Positions 8,935-17,533 of a stretch of 20,642 nucleotides of DNA are shown piece after piece. The position numbers and the translations under genes are program-made. Position 1 is the first letter of the stretch. The number at the start of each line of letters is the position of its first letter. Source of the DNA: Fragilaria radians (lineage: Eukaryota > Bacillariophyta > Fragilariophyceae > Fragilariales > Fragilariaceae); contig CAAAJI010000057.1 in the NCBI GenBank assembly GCA_900642245.1, forward strand, positions 75,024 through 95,665. Reading direction: 5' to 3'. The notes beneath the pieces were generated by a model. It made no database searches. It was not told the DNA's origin and worked only from the letters and a program-made list of their open reading frames with translations.

Positions 8935-9900
8935 TCAGCAGTCGGCATTCTCCTCGCTTTCCTTCCCTCCCAGCTCATACATTTTTGTACGTATTTTGCG
9001 CTCAGCAGCAATGTCGCCTTTTTGAAGTGCAATTTTTAAGGCGCCACGGAGTTTCTCCAGTTGAAAGCTCTGTTCTAAAATAGTAACGGATGTTGAAGTC
9101 CGGTGCAGTTTTTTGATGGAGCTATAAAGTGGGAAATAATCTTTTACTGATTGGAGAGTCGTAGCAGGTGTTTCATGCACGATGATAGGAGAGTGATAAC
9201 GAAGGGCCAATGCAATTGGAAGAAAGTTGGAGGTACTGACAGAGTCTTGGTTCCATTGTACAGCTTGGATAGCTCGCGACGACGGTGCAAACGACAGAGA
9301 GCCAACACCGGAAATGGATACGTCCATACGAAGCGAGGGGTGGAGTGATAATTCGTCCAATGTCACGCGCGGCCATCGAATGGAATTTCGAAGTGAGTCA
9401 GACGTTACCAAGGATGAAGGTTGAACCGAATTGTTGAAAACAGAAGTTATTTCCTTGGAATGAAGTGATTCAGGATTCTCTTCTGCATGCAAAACAACCA
9501 ACTTGGCTAGAGTCTCTGGTGGAAGAATAGATCCTGCCATATCGATCCCCGCTAGGAGTTGCAAAATTGTTAAGGATTCCGGAGTCGATGTCATTGTCGT
9601 ATCATCTACTGTAGAATGAGTAATTTGAAGAGGCCAGTAACCTTGATCTGGTATTTTGAATATCGTCCAAAAGCCAGTTGGTGACACTGATACTCCCGTA
9701 ATGGACAGGCGACGGCATTGTTCCATGGCACGATGGCTATAGCATTGGTGCAAATTCCGCCGATTTGGATGGAATTCTATCGACTTCGACGAGACTGATA
9801 CCATAGGAAAGCTCCAAACTGTGCTTACTGAGAAAATACTAAAGAAAACGATCAGAATATGGCATACATATACGTCGCTTGAAGTCGAGGAGGCTTTCAT
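8935..9900 (-). CDS. Plastid-targeted protein with BFN/DUF151-like region and C-terminal UVR-like motif
   Basis: A single-exon frame of 321 residues. Residues 11-30 form a hydrophobic signal segment ending VWSFP, close to the diatom signal/transit junction in which Phe follows the cleavage site, followed by a basic stretch (NRRNLHQCYSHR), so plastid import is likely. Residues 66-98 (ITGVSVSPTGFWTIFKI...WPLQIT), 107-136 (a helix ending LPPETLAKLV) and 225-243 (NFLPIALALRYHSPIIVHE) follow the order of the bifunctional nuclease domain (DUF151), where the last block is usually S-D-A-I-A-L-A-L-R-x-x-x-P-I-x-V. Residues 279-311 (FQLEKLRGALKIALQKGDIA, then ERKIRTKMYELG) resemble a UVR motif. Plant BBD-type proteins combine a BFN domain with UVR, which supports the pairing. 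About 60 extra residues (144-200) sit inside the BFN region. Whether it is an active nuclease cannot be judged. It could instead be an unrelated plastid protein. Confidence 0.65.
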   Translation of the reverse strand: MKASSTSSDVYVCHILIVFFSIFSVSTVWSFPMVSVSSKSIEFHPNRRNLHQCYSHRAMEQCRRLSITGVSVSPTGFWTIFKIPDQGYWPLQITHSTVDDTTMTSTPESLTILQLLAGIDMAGSILPPETLAKLVVLHAEENPESLHSKEITSVFNNSVQPSSLVTSDSLRNSIRWPRVTLDELSLHPSLRMDVSISGVGSLSFAPSSRAIQAVQWNQDSVSTSNFLPIALALRYHSPIIVHETPATTLQSVKDYFPLYSSIKKLHRTSTSVTILEQSFQLEKLRGALKIALQKGDIAAERKIRTKMYELGGKESEENADC

Positions 9901-11439
9901 CGTGAATTAGAGATGATGGGTGTCAATGTCTTGATATGCATTTGATTGTGTCGGATTTTGGCGTTCTCACAATAGGGAATGAACGAACCAATGTGATGAA
10001 GAAATTGTAATTCGAAATTCTAAATGAGAACCACCTTGTACATCTGGTCACGATTCACAAAATTCTGAGAATATACTCCCCAGCGTTAGTTTTTGACGAT
10101 ATATATACACTTCTTAACTCTTCTCTTAAATTACATTGCTTACAAAGAAAGAATTTGCTCAGTATCATCCAATTTTGTTTCAATGTGCAATCAAGCATCA
10201 AAATCATATTATCCTTGTGAATTCATACTTTTCCCAATAATGCCCATCATTTTAGTAAATATTTATTGAGTTGCAACAGCTCAAAAGGCGTGAATACCAA
10301 ACTGATGAAGTGGCAACTCTTCAAATGGGAAATCAAGTGTAGTTTACATAACCAGAACAAACAGGTACTTGCGTTTTTATGTGCTCAGAAGTCTTCAAGG
10401 GCAGGAAAGAAGGGAAAGAAAAAACGAAATGGTGAGAGGTTCTTGAACTAAAAAGATGTGATCCTATACTAGTCCATGACACATTCTCTTTGTGTCTATC
10501 TCTAATGTATACCAACTGAAAGCACAAAAGAAAAGGTATGTATGAATATCTCCAACAATCTTATAAAGCAATTTTATATTAAATTAAATATTCAGCAAAA
10601 TCTAGATGTACAAATCTTTTCTTGATTCATTCAAGAGAGCAAATTTCATATACAACTCGATCACGCTTCGGAAATCAAGATCTCCTCATTTTATGCTGCA
10701 ATAGATCTTTTTGCACGGAAAGCGTGAGAAGGATAAACTGTACTTGGTCAGTACATGGAGTACCTCTACAACAAAATATTTACCAGGTATAGAAAGGGTC
10801 ATCTGATTATGATCTTGGTTTGGCTACATACGATAATCCTACACAAACATGAAAAATGTTTCAGTTGAATTCAAGCTTTTTAAGAGAAAGCTAAAATTGG
10901 TAGAAGTCAAAAGGAGGGACTGATCTCTTACATTAACTTTCTTCAGATCATTATTTTAAACTTTAACGTTTGCAATTTGGCTATTTCAAGTGGAGCACAA
11001 TGAAGGAGAATCGAAAGGTAAGGAATTACTAGCAAGTCTACAATATATGAAGTGAATGCATACAAATAAGTATTGGTGGAGGTGTCATGAGCACTGTTTG
11101 TTGTTATAGCAAGAAACTGGTTGTGTGTGACTGCAGCATCAACTTGAAAGACCATTTTCAGATTGCAAATTGGCACTGACGGCAAACGGAAACATTCTAC
11201 GACATCTGCTCTATGTGAGAATTGAGATAGAAAAATTATATCCTCAAGTGATGATTCATTGAAATGCGCGTTGCCAAAACATTGCACACAATGACATCCA
11301 CACTGAATTTTCTAACCTTACGGAAATTCGTTTTACAATTTTAATTGCTGAATCATATTCTCTAAAAGTCACACAAGGTTTGCGAAACAGAAGTAAGTGC
11401 CAAGATTAATACCTGTTATAAGTTGATTTATTGAATTCC
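9901..11439. other. Gene-free stretch upstream of the BFN/UVR-like gene
   Basis: The first 200-250 bp should hold the promoter of the minus-strand gene; an AT run (GATATATATACAC, about 10098-10110) is the only TATA-like element noticed. The rest has short overlapping frames only. A 114-codon minus frame at 11287-10943 has no recognisable motif or clear coding character, so I do not call it a gene. Confidence 0.45.
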
Positions 11440-12323
11440 TGTTGACAATTGTAATCCATTCTAAGTAACTTGATATAATGGTAGCTATAAATCAAAGAAA
11501 GTAAAAGACGATGTTGTAGGATATGATTGTCTTGGTTGTTATGCTGTTTAAATCTAATAAAATAAGCTTATTACTGCATTTGCTTTGCCAAATCATTTTT
11601 TCAGTTGCAATGTTCAGCACTCTGACTCGCATTTCTTCTTCTTCCCAAATTTCTGCATTCTCTCCACTGTACTTGACCTACCTTGGCTGAAGGATCAAGA
11701 AGCTAATCCCGAACACAATAGGCTGTAAACAATAACAGTTTAATAGAAAAATAGCTAGGAGATGTCTGTGTATACTTGTATAGGGAGACATCCTGTACCA
11801 TTAGTGTTTAGTAAATAATAGTAGAATTAAAAATATTTGTATATTTACTCATCTAGCTATGGGTATTTACAAGTAAGCTATCCTATGACTTGCTGACTGC
11901 AAACTAAATATTGTTTATAAATGGAAAGTATCTTTATACAATCCAGCGCTGTATCCAATCTGGGACAGATATAGTAGTGATCTATTTAGAGAGATAATTA
12001 GAGAGTTAGCTCTCTAATTACAAAAGAGTCTAAAGGCTAAACTAGCCTATCCTTATTGGCCACCTACTTGTTCGTATGAACAAGTTGAAGAGACTTGTCT
12101 AAACATTTGGGAAAAAGCTTTAGAACAAGATCTAATTGTTCAAATAAGCTCACGAACATCACTTCAGAAGGGTCAAGAAGTTCTTTCCGAGAGAAGTTCT
12201 AAGACTACACAAGACTAAAGAATAAAAGTAACCTAGAGTATTTTTCATTTTTTCATTGCGTGCCTTCTATAGTCTAACGTAGAGCAGTACTGCCTGTTGA
12301 TACCGTGATTTCATTTGCCAACA
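11440..12323 (-). repeat. 3' LTR of a copia element (split by a nested insertion)
   Basis: Read on the minus strand this copy runs from TGTTGGCAAATGAAATCACG (12323 downward) to ...GTCAACA (11440). It matches the copy at 13165-13344 at its start (TGTT, GAAATCAC, TATCA, CAG), in the middle (AGTACAGTGGAGAG) and over its last 170 bp (11440-11673 against 13165-13318). Removing the 613-bp insert at 11674-12286 and one 5-bp duplicate leaves about 266 bp, nearer in size to the other copy (180 bp). The G-rich CACAGGAGTG just before it resembles the polypurine tract of copia elements. Confidence 0.6.
11674..12286. mobile_element. 613-bp TG...CA insertion with GTACT target duplication (probable solo LTR)
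   Basis: The insert starts TGACCTAC and ends GTAGAGCA, so it has TG...CA ends and a short imperfect inverted repeat (TGACCTAC against TGCTCTAC). It is flanked on both sides by GTACT (11669-11673 and 12287-12291). The related LTR at 13165-13344 has no such insert: its CACTGTACT runs directly into the sequence that follows here. The size, ends and 5-bp duplication fit a solo LTR. It contains no coding frame. Inside are two strong hairpins, at 11995-12020 (11-bp arms, loop TTAG) and 12066-12085 (8-bp arms, loop GTAT). Confidence 0.65.
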
Positions 12324-13164
12324 CACTCCTGTGCGGCTGCAATAGATCTGTTGTAAGCTCCTGCTTCTTTTCATCTATGTCATGAAAAAATCCGATACTT
12401 AGTGAACTAAGCTCCCTGCAGGGGTTTTGTAAAATATCTGCCACCATTTAATGTGTTTTACAACATTCATCCTTAATCATGTTACTCTTGATTCAATCCT
12501 TAACGAAAAATCCGATGTTAATGTGTCGTGTTTGCTTACTATTTGATCCCTTTCTATAGTTCTCCAATAGGCTTGCACTTTTGTTATCCTGATACACGAT
12601 GTTAACTTCTACATTAACATACAAAATGCAGGTCCATAATATTTGTCATTAATCATTTCGCTAAATTGTCGAAAAAGGCTGTCTTATTGACATATATGAT
12701 ATCAATGGCAGTTACTGCATTCTGATATCTTTCTAATAAACGACACGGAATTTCTGTGGCATTTGTCTTTACTGAACACGGACTTATTTTCCTTGTAGGT
12801 TTTCCCACAGCAAGCCCAAATTGTCTTAAGTTGCCAACACATCATGTGATTGTTGTAGAGGACAATTAGGAAGGAGCTTGTACCTCATAATATATAAAAA
12901 TTGGTGTGTGCTGGGCTCAGCAATAATTTGTTTGATTTTTCTATTCAGTAAGTTATTCTTGTTGCTGTATCTATATTGCTCTTTAGGTCTTCACATTTTC
13001 CTCCAAGTCACTGCGATTTTGCTGTTCCTACTACATTGGTGTTGTTACGGCAAGTACGCCGTTGACGTTGGTCAGTTAAATTGTTCATACCACTTTGCCC
13101 ACAAGATACGGGTCATCAATCCACAGGATCGTCTTGACTCAACAGGTATGATTCTCACAGGATT
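12324..13164 (-). pseudogene. Truncated copia internal region (pre-integrase and RNase H fragments)
   Basis: Reading the minus strand from about 12780, there is LLERYQNAVTAIDI followed by YVNKTAFFDNLAK, resembling the region before integrase in algal copia elements (V-N-x-x-x-F-F). From about 12630 this jumps to RNase H: VNIVYQDNKSASLLEN, SKQTRHINIGFFVKD, MVADIL, then TKPLQGA and FTKYRIF. Between VADIL and TKPLQG one base has been lost, shifting the frame, and several in-frame stops follow. Integrase and most of reverse transcriptase are deleted, so the element is non-autonomous and dead. 12831-13164 has no recognised protein. A 111-codon plus frame at 12878-13213 lies across it and the LTR and is probably not a gene. 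Confidence 0.65.
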
Positions 13165-13344
13165 TGTTGAAAATCGAAATCCAATCCAAGTAGCTTGGTA
13201 CGTAGGTATCTAGAAAATAGCCAAAGTACAAGATGATGTTGTAGGACATGATCGTTTTGGCTTTAAGATGTTATTTTTATCACATACAGTGAACAGACTC
13301 CTTCTCTCCACTGTACTGTGATATGGTGATTTCCTGTACTAACA
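13165..13344 (-). repeat. 5' LTR of the copia element
   Basis: On the minus strand it begins TGTTAGTACAGGAAATCACC (13344 downward) and ends TTTTCAACA (13165), matching the copy at 11440-12323 at both ends and in the middle. It is 180 bp if the ends are read correctly. The outer flanks (ATTCC at 11435, ATGTT after 13344) do not give a clear target-site duplication, as expected of an old insertion. Confidence 0.55.
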
Positions 13345-13465
13345 ATGTTACTGCTATCCGTTTCCGGTAGAGTGCCTAGTGACCATATTTGTTTCTGACG
13401 TTATATAGGGGTTAATGGTGCTTCATTACGAACTTATTCTTTCATTTCTGCGAACCAGAATCGCA

Positions 13466-14290
13466 CTAGTTTGTCATGGGATCTTGGATGGTCAATGTAA
13501 GCTTTCTTGTTTCGCTTAATGCCTGGCGTATCTTCCTATGCACAGATTTTGGTTCCATTTCGTGCCATAATTCAGTATCTGAAACATCCTGAATCAAAAA
13601 GCGACCTCCCAAGGATTCAATCTCGTTCAATATGGAATGAGACACTTCTGCTTTTTCAGGTTTGGTTCCCTTGGATTTATAGTAGTCCCTGTTCTGATTT
13701 ATCAAATGTCGAAAATATTGGTTTCCTTTGAAATTGTTCGACATTCCTCCTCTTCCCGAAATGACGTCAACCTCCCGAATCCCATTGGACCTCACTTGAA
13801 TACCTCCTTTCTTTGCCTTCAAAACTCTTCGAGTTTTTGCATTCAACGTGGTGTTTCTCTTAAGAACATTATCATTGTGAGTAAAGTATTGCAGATTCTT
13901 TACATTCTCATTAGCATAGACGCTTATTTTTGTCCAATTGAACATTGGACACGATCGAAATTGACTTACATCTTCCTTAACGTGATCAAATGTATTATAT
14001 TCTCGAGCCTCTGTACTCTGATCGGACCATGATCCGAACGTTACATTCTAGAATATAGGGAGATATTTTCGTCAAAGGGATGTCAATTAAGTTCGAATTG
14101 TTTGAAACGGGACTTACCTCATCTTTTGTATCATCGGAAATAAAATAAATAAAGGCCTTTGTACTCTCAATAGACCATGACCTTACATCGATGTACTATG
14201 ACGCAATTAGATATATGCTCTTCAATGTCATGTCGCTACCATTGTATACGGACTTACATCTTCAATGGCATAATCGAAGCTGATCAACAT
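13466..14290 (-). CDS. DUF6824-domain protein, multi-exon
   Basis: Proposed exons on the minus strand are 14290-14258, 14195-14118 and 14047-13466, with introns of 62 and 70 bp that begin GTAAGTC and end CATAG and TCTAG, all phase 0. The product is 230 residues. Residues 130-216 form a DUF6824 domain: EVDVISGRGGMSNNFKGNQY near its start, SILNEIESLGGRFLIQD in the middle, LWHEM, then KIRQALSE. The family is frequent in diatoms and its function is unknown. A basic run (KTRRVLKAKK) before the domain could be a nuclear localisation signal. The start ATG follows an in-frame TGA. The first exons encode repeated motifs (SWSIESTKA and SWSDQSTEA). A third GTAAGTC at 13969 could start a 63-bp in-frame intron ending at 13907, or the sequence may be retained. 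The 3' end is clear; the upstream exon structure is inferred. Confidence 0.72.
13970..14195 (-). repeat. Tandemly duplicated 78-bp exon of the DUF6824 gene
   Basis: Exon 14195-14118 and segment 14047-13970 are both exactly 26 codons, phase 0, and both are followed by GTAAGTC. They share TCATGGTC and AGAGTACA at matching positions and 9 of 26 amino acids without gaps. The end of the first exon (FDYAIED) also matches the end of the second copy (FDHVKED). Confidence 0.6.
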
Positions 14291-14656
14291 GGAGCCAGGT
14301 TTATTATGACAGGTTCAGTAATGTTTGAAGCGTGGCACGAATGAGTGGTGCGGTAAGGATATGGGATACATGAAAAAAAACGAATGAAAAATTCAATACA
14401 GAACTGGTACTACTGGTGATTAAATAAATTTAAGGTCTAGATGAAGGGTGTTCCAATGCAAGAAACAGACCAAAGTCTATTAGGATGGCAATTGAATTTA
14501 TAAATATAATTTCATATCAGAAACCTGTAAATTAGTTCGAATGCAAGTACAATCCCAGTACATACTAATGGCCAATACAATTGTAGACCGCGAAATCATG
14601 ACAAGGTAAACTTTAAATATCGACACACCATAAAGTAGCACGAGAAACACTCAAAG
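14291..14656. promoter_or_regulatory. Divergent intergenic region between the DUF6824 and methyltransferase genes
   Basis: 366 bp separate the proposed start codons of two divergent genes, so promoters for both should lie here. AT-rich runs such as TTTATAAATATAATT (about 14498-14512) are TATA-like, but no specific regulatory motif was recognised. Confidence 0.4.
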
Positions 14657-15697
14657 ATGAAGCTCATTTCAATAGTCAATCACTATATTCTTATTTTGAT
14701 GTTTGTGATTTTTGCAATCTACATCATTCTTGGAAATATGAAACTTGCTTTTTGTACGGATGGATTCGATCGACTGTTCCATGACGTTGACCATACACAT
14801 CAGCATACGAGCAATCTACCAACGAAGTCTATAAGTCAACTAGATCTTCCTCCGGGGACAACTAAAGTTATTCTGAATATTGGATCCAATATCGATCCGA
14901 TTCTTCCGCGGATTGCCGATGGTCCATGCGCCATATCGATTGCATTTGAGCCCCTTGTATACTCCTTGATCGATTATCATCCACAACTCTATGTCATACC
15001 CTCTGCAGTTACCTCAGATACGACGGGACTATCAACCATGTATGATTATGGTCGAAAATCGGTATCATCAAGTCTCCTAAAGGCCATCCGTCCAGCAAGG
15101 TGGAATGGTGGATTGACGGGAGGACAGGGCGGTGGGCGGCCACGTTTGGTCCCGATCTTACGACTTGTCGATATTTTAGATGCCATCCCATCTCATCTAC
15201 CGATATCATTCTTAATGACAGATGTTCAGGGACATGACTTTGAACTCGTACGATCTGCCATACAAACAATACGACAACGTGGCGTTATGGCACTTCAGAC
15301 AGAAGTCTTCTTAGATCAAATGGTCACCTTTCAAAATGCGACGAATGATCTTTGTCTTCATTGGATGCCACTCATGACAGAACATGGGTATATCCTAGAG
15401 TCCTTGTTTCCCCCCAGAGAAAATTATGCATCTCACCAGGAGGCTGTCACGACTTGTCAGAATCAACTTCAAGACTTTTATTCGAATCGTGGAGGCAAAT
15501 TCGTCGAGAGGATGAAGGAATGGGATGCACGATGGAGATTGGCATCTATTGAGTTACCGTTAGGAGACCAGTTCTTTCGGGAACATGCACCCTATTATTC
15601 CAACACGAGTGTTAAGTTACGAAGACAATGGAATTCATTCTATCCAGTATTTTCCGATGAAGAATATGAGAGTTGCAATTCCGTAACGCAAATCTGA
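14657..15697 (+). CDS. FkbM-family (Methyltransf_21) methyltransferase, membrane-anchored
   Basis: A single-exon frame of 346 residues starting at the first ATG. Residues 8-27 form one hydrophobic segment, so this is probably a type II membrane protein with a lumenal catalytic domain. Known FkbM blocks follow in order: VILNIGSNID (71-80), the SAM-binding motif I with the usual D/G position changed to N; IAFEPL (95-100), motif II with acidic Glu98; VIPSAV (113-118); VPILRLVDIL (165-174); FLMTDVQGHDFELVRSA (185-201), matching the family F-x-K-I-D-V-E-G-x-E-x-x-V-L-x-G; and LQTEVFLD (213-220). A Cys- and aromatic-rich tail (about 230-346) extends beyond the core. FkbM-like enzymes typically O-methylate sugars or other small molecules; the substrate here is unknown. 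A Golgi or secretory role in glycan methylation is an inference from the anchor. Confidence 0.82.
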   Translation: MKLISIVNHYILILMFVIFAIYIILGNMKLAFCTDGFDRLFHDVDHTHQHTSNLPTKSISQLDLPPGTTKVILNIGSNIDPILPRIADGPCAISIAFEPLVYSLIDYHPQLYVIPSAVTSDTTGLSTMYDYGRKSVSSSLLKAIRPARWNGGLTGGQGGGRPRLVPILRLVDILDAIPSHLPISFLMTDVQGHDFELVRSAIQTIRQRGVMALQTEVFLDQMVTFQNATNDLCLHWMPLMTEHGYILESLFPPRENYASHQEAVTTCQNQLQDFYSNRGGKFVERMKEWDARWRLASIELPLGDQFFREHAPYYSNTSVKLRRQWNSFYPVFSDEEYESCNSVTQI

Positions 15698-16528
15698 ATT
15701 CACCACCAGCATGGCTTAGTAATCGCATAATGCTACCGATGACTCTTCAACCTCCTATCATCTATCCCTAGCTATCGTGGCTGCCACAAACCTAGCCAGT
15801 CTACAAGTGACGAAACTTCATGTACAGGATACGCATATATTATACCATAACGTTTCCACTATGATAGCTTGGTTTCATTTCAAGGGCTAATTGATGCTAG
15901 CATTGTAATCCTATTTTAATACTTCAGTGTAGTAGAGCATGTCCAAAGTTGTCAAACCTCGCACAATTTCATTCAACCAGCTAAATTGCACAATAGCCAA
16001 ACTGCCAGACTAAGTGATCTGTTTCTCGTTTTGCCACAAATGCCAAACAGGTTTCGATGGAAAATATATTAACATCATCTTGTTGATTCTTAAAAATCTC
16101 ATTTGCTACATGAATTTGAAATAAACAAATTTGAATCAAATCATTTCTCAGAATAATGGCTAATAAAGTCCTAACTTTTATAGTGCCTTCAACAATTCTG
16201 ACCAGAATGCGCCTGCAGCCTGCCTTACATTCATGTACAACTCTTTGTCTTCTCCAAATTGACCAACAAGAAAAGCGCCTTGGAAATTACTTTCATTATC
16301 CAATCAGGAATCGCCACTAAATTAAGTTCTATTTTTTAATTGTTGTTTCATTTGGACCGGTGCAGCTATGTTTTTCTTGGATCCCCACTTTCGGTTTATA
16401 TTGCCTATATACTCGTCTTGATATTTGACAAACATGCGTTTCTAATTTTTTGAAGCCAACATGTTTTGAAATGTTAAATCCTAGCTTTGCAGCTCCTAAA
16501 TTCTCTGTAGATTTCAATTTAACTAATC
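15698..16528. other. Gene-free stretch after the methyltransferase gene
   Basis: About 830 bp. A 62-codon minus frame (16517-16329, containing KSTENLGAAKLGFNISKHVG) reads somewhat like protein and is followed in another frame by PDWIMKVISKALFLLVNLEK, but I recognise neither. They may be pieces of an old transposon. Confidence 0.4.
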
Positions 16529-16797
16529 CTGTACTATATTAGAGTACAGCGGTAAGACAATACTCTTAACCTTACTATAATATATTAGTTTAATGATGCT
16601 CAGAAGAGCTAATCAAAAGTACAAACAAGATAATAATACAATTATCTTGAGTAAGAAAAGAGATGATTTTTAATCATCGTTCATAAACACTTTGATGTTA
16701 TCAAAGTTATATTAGTATATTATTGATATCTCTATCCCAAGTACGGGATGAGAGAAAATATCACTTACATCAGTGGATCAGAATTGAACCTGATCCA
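16529..16797. repeat. Cluster of five perfect hairpins
   Basis: Five unrelated inverted repeats in 270 bp: 16529-16549 (CTGTACT arms), 16626-16649 (CAAGATAAT arms), 16662-16678 (GATGATT arms), 16689-16707 (ACTTTGAT arms) and 16774-16797 (TGGATCAG arms). Arms are 7-9 bp and loops 3-8 nt. A shorter ATCCC/GGGAT pair lies at 16734-16749. No gene was seen around them. Confidence 0.7.
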
Positions 16798-17080
16798 TTT
16801 CAATGTTTTTTACATATGGAAGTCTACGCTAGTATTATTTCTACATATGGCGTAATCTTAGAATGATATAATAAATAATAATTTTTTCACCTCGAAAATT
16901 GTTCGTAAATGCGCATATCCACCTGGGATAGAGCATTGTGATCACAACTTGAACAGGTGTGACCTTTTTGGTCAAAACCAAACTTGAACATGGGGAAAAA
17001 GGAGCGCCGTTGCGATTCCCATGGAACAAATAGTTCTTGTTGAACTTGTAGTTTAATTTGTCCTGTAAAGACAAAACTAC

Positions 17081-17391
17081 ATTTAGATTTACTTAAGTCT
17101 AAGTAAAGTCATTTAGATTTACTCAAGTCTAAGTAGAATCCTTTAGATATACTTAAGTCTAAGGAAAATCATTTCGATTTACTTAAGTCTAAGTAAAGTC
17201 GTTTCAATCATACTTAAATCTAAGTAAAATTATTTCTATCTACTTAAGTCTAAGTAAAATCATTTAGATTTACTTAAGTATATGTAAAAATCATTTCGAT
17301 TTACTTAAGTATATGTAAAATCATTTCGATTTACTTAAGTCTAAGTAAAATCATTTAGATTTACTTAAGTCTAAGTAAAATCATTCAGATT
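17081..17391. repeat. 30-bp tandem array with a palindromic core, about 10 copies
   Basis: The unit is close to ATTTAGATTT-ACTTAAGTCT-AAGTAAAATC, repeated ten times with small differences (two units are 31 bp) plus a partial copy. Each unit contains TTTACTTA and TAAGTAAA around AGTC, so each can form an 8-bp stem. Two adjacent units carry AGTATATG in place of AGTCTAAG, showing recent local duplication. Confidence 0.9.
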
Positions 17392-17533
17392 TTTTACTAA
17401 GAATCTGTGCGATTTATTTACTCAGTTCAAACTAAAGTCAACACCAGAATTACTCAACTGTATAATGTCAGTTGAAGTTTAAAGTAGTCATCTCAAATGA
17501 AAGGGTCATTTCACAATCCATTGCTTAAGATAA

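Noticed and set aside
10943..11287. 114-codon minus-strand frame
   Set aside because: No motif and no clear coding character, in a region with similar-sized chance frames.
12878..13213. 111-codon plus-strand frame with hydrophobic start
   Set aside because: It overlaps the copia internal region and the LTR, its end is repeat sequence also found near 11.45 kb, and it has no recognisable domain.
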